Assembly (NCBI GenBank): GCA_013115135.1
Contig: JABANP010000807.1
Location: forward strand, 1 to 16,579
Reading direction: 5' to 3'
Origin: Perkinsus olseni
Lineage: Eukaryota > Perkinsozoa > Perkinsida > Perkinsidae
Length of the DNA stretch: 16,579 nucleotides
Below the pieces are notes generated by a model. The model was not told where the DNA came from and did no database searches. It worked only from the letters and a program-made list of their open reading frames with translations. The translations under genes and the position numbers were made by a program. This document shows positions 15,555-16,579 of the stretch, piece by piece (within the stretch, counting starts at the first letter, position 1; each line of letters opens with the position of its first letter).

Positions 15555-15616
15555 ATCTTGCATGCTCAACTCGAAGATACGCGCGCAGAGGTATCTTCAG
15601 GTCGAGCATGCAAGAT
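15555..15616. repeat. Imperfect inverted repeat with 26-bp arms
   Basis: Arm 15555-15580 pairs with 15591-15616 around a 10-base centre, GCGCGCAGAG. The outer ATCTTGCATGCTC and inner GAAGATAC blocks are perfect, with mismatches in the middle. Weaker similarity extends about 40 bases further out on each side. Read outward on each strand, the arms encode nearly the same peptide. Confidence 0.85.
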
Positions 15617-15800
15617 TCAAAACAGCTCAAGCAGGGGCACATCTTCCGATAAGTGATCACACCCACCGCATAGTTTCCAGACTTTCCTCGGCCAGCTTTT
15701 GTAAGCTTTACTCATCTTCTATTCTCTCCACCCGTATGCAGCGAACATGCCAGCCGTGCTCATCGCAGCCGGAGTCGAAGACGATCAGCTGAAGATGTAA
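15562..15800 (+). CDS. Candidate small plus-strand gene of the divergent pair (65 aa)
   Basis: ATG 15562-15564 lies inside the left arm of the inverted repeat. Exons 15562-15700 and 15742-15800 join in phase across a 41-nt intron with donor GTAAGC and a long pyrimidine tract ending CCCGTATGCAG. The product contains YLQVEHARFKTAQ and ends NMPAVLIAAGVEDDQLKM. A 65-residue protein is short and the start is in repeated sequence, so this may be the end of a longer gene. No family recognised. Confidence 0.35.
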
Positions 15801-16326
15801 GATGAAGTCTGCTCAGAGGGATAAGACCACTTAGCGAGATTGCTATGGTTATCCACTTCGATCAGGTTTCACATTCGCTTCGACTCCCGACCCCGAGGAG
15901 AGGCCTGTTCGCTGCGTATAGGTCGAAAGCGTACGACCCGACATCAGGTCGACCTGTTACGGCCGTGACTCGGCGTGCTGTGCTCTCGAGCTGCCCAAGG
16001 GTACAAGACAAAGAATAAGATGGCTCTGGCGAAGTTATGATGGGCGTATTACTAGGTAGGGCTTGCAGGGTACGAAACGAAGTCGGCGAACCTCCGCATC
16101 ATTCACCTCGCAATACTGCAAGTTTCTCGCAAAACTCGAAACCATGTACGCATACGGCTACTTTATAGTACCCTACATAGTTTCCTCGTAGCCGCGGCGA
16201 TGGATCTGTAGGATCCTTGCAGAGATCCGAGTCAGGTCTTAGTCTGGTGTCAGGTTCGTACCAAGAGTGGCGGGCTTATATATTTTTATCACTTTCAGGG
16301 ATGTGCCTCTCACCGTAAAGTAACGT
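15801..16326. other. No gene found
   Basis: No frame with splice support, RNA gene or terminal repeat was identified. Confidence 0.5.
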
Positions 16327-16359
16327 AGTCGTGCGGTAAAGAGTCTTTACCGCACGACT
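16327..16359. repeat. Perfect palindrome with 16-bp arms and 1-nt centre
   Basis: AGTCGTGCGGTAAAGA (16327-16342) is followed by G and then its exact reverse complement (16344-16359). It could extrude as a cruciform or form a stem in RNA only with an opened loop. Confidence 0.95.
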
Positions 16360-16403
16360 CGGACGTTCCAGCGAGCTACGCGGAGCTCGGTCGCGAATGC
16401 TGG

Positions 16404-16441
16404 CTACAGCCTGCTCGGCTGTAGTAGGGAATCCCTACTAC
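16404..16441. repeat. Second palindrome and overlapping stem
   Basis: GTAGTAGGGA (16421-16430), a single A, then its exact reverse complement (16432-16441). A competing stem pairs CTACAGC (16404-16410) with GCTGTAG (16418-16424), overlapping the first arm, so the two cannot form together. Confidence 0.9.
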
Positions 16442-16476
16442 GCAGAGCTACGGCCTGAAGGTGGCGACGCTGGCCG

Positions 16477-16579
16477 ATGAGTGAGAGCTCTTCCTGCCGG
16501 CGTTGCTGCACTTGCTGTCAGTGTTCCGCGAAAAAGTCGTTGCGTCGGCGGAGGCTCGTGCATCAGGACTATCGGCGGT
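16477..16579 (+). CDS. Possible partial ORF running off the window
   Basis: ATG 16477-16479 opens a frame to the window end, with a Cys-rich run CRRCCTCCQC then basic residues. A second plus frame (ELFLPALLHLLSVFREK) is also open to the end without a start, and looks more protein-like. Too short to decide. Confidence 0.15.
   Translation, partial: MSESSSCRRCCTCCQCSAKKSLRRRRLVHQDYRR

Overview
The window is eukaryotic nuclear DNA. Protein-coding signal is broken into short exons by GT-AG introns, many only about 41-55 nt long, and each joins reading frames in phase. There is no operon structure. Two housekeeping genes are recognisable after manual splicing: HDDC2 (an HD-domain 5'-deoxynucleotidase) on the minus strand, and NOL12/RRP17 (a ribosome-biogenesis protein) divergently on the plus strand. 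A transposon carrying a RAG1 N-terminal-like zinc protein, tRNA-derived SINE-like sequences in introns and a MITE-like element point to an invertebrate animal. That placement is inference, not proof.

Layout. 1-1035: no supported gene, two weak overlapping minus-strand frames. 1036-2925: minus-strand spliced gene for an unrecognised acidic protein; its first exon is not located. 3149-4310: a complete DNA transposon of 1154 bp with 120-bp terminal inverted repeats (outer 45 bp identical), a TACA target duplication and one intact 217-codon ORF. It sits just upstream of the previous gene. 4311-6796: several exon-like pieces on both strands that I could not resolve into one gene. 6797-10020: HDDC2, seven exons, minus strand. 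Its intron 2 holds a 512-bp MITE-like element, intron 4 is largely a tRNA-like SINE sequence, and its last two exons add an acidic, basic-patch-containing C-terminal extension. 10021-10732: shared divergent upstream region. 10733-11836: NOL12-like gene, three exons, plus strand. 12524-12897: two-exon gene for an 82-aa lysine-rich protein whose single intron also holds a tRNA-like sequence. 13004-13315: a long exon-like open frame without a start. 14270-14967: minus-strand three-exon candidate for a secreted 160-aa protein. 15287-15800: two small divergent candidate genes around an imperfect inverted repeat that encodes similar peptides on both strands. 16327-16441: two near-perfect palindromes.

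HDDC2 and NOL12 are a divergent pair. HDDC2 cleaves deoxynucleoside monophosphates; NOL12 acts in nucleolar pre-rRNA processing. The main novelty candidate is the transposon at 3153-4306. Its only gene resembles the non-catalytic N-terminal zinc region of RAG1, its ends begin CACAGGTG (close to the CACAGTG heptamer of recombination signals), and it carries no transposase, so it would need one supplied in trans.
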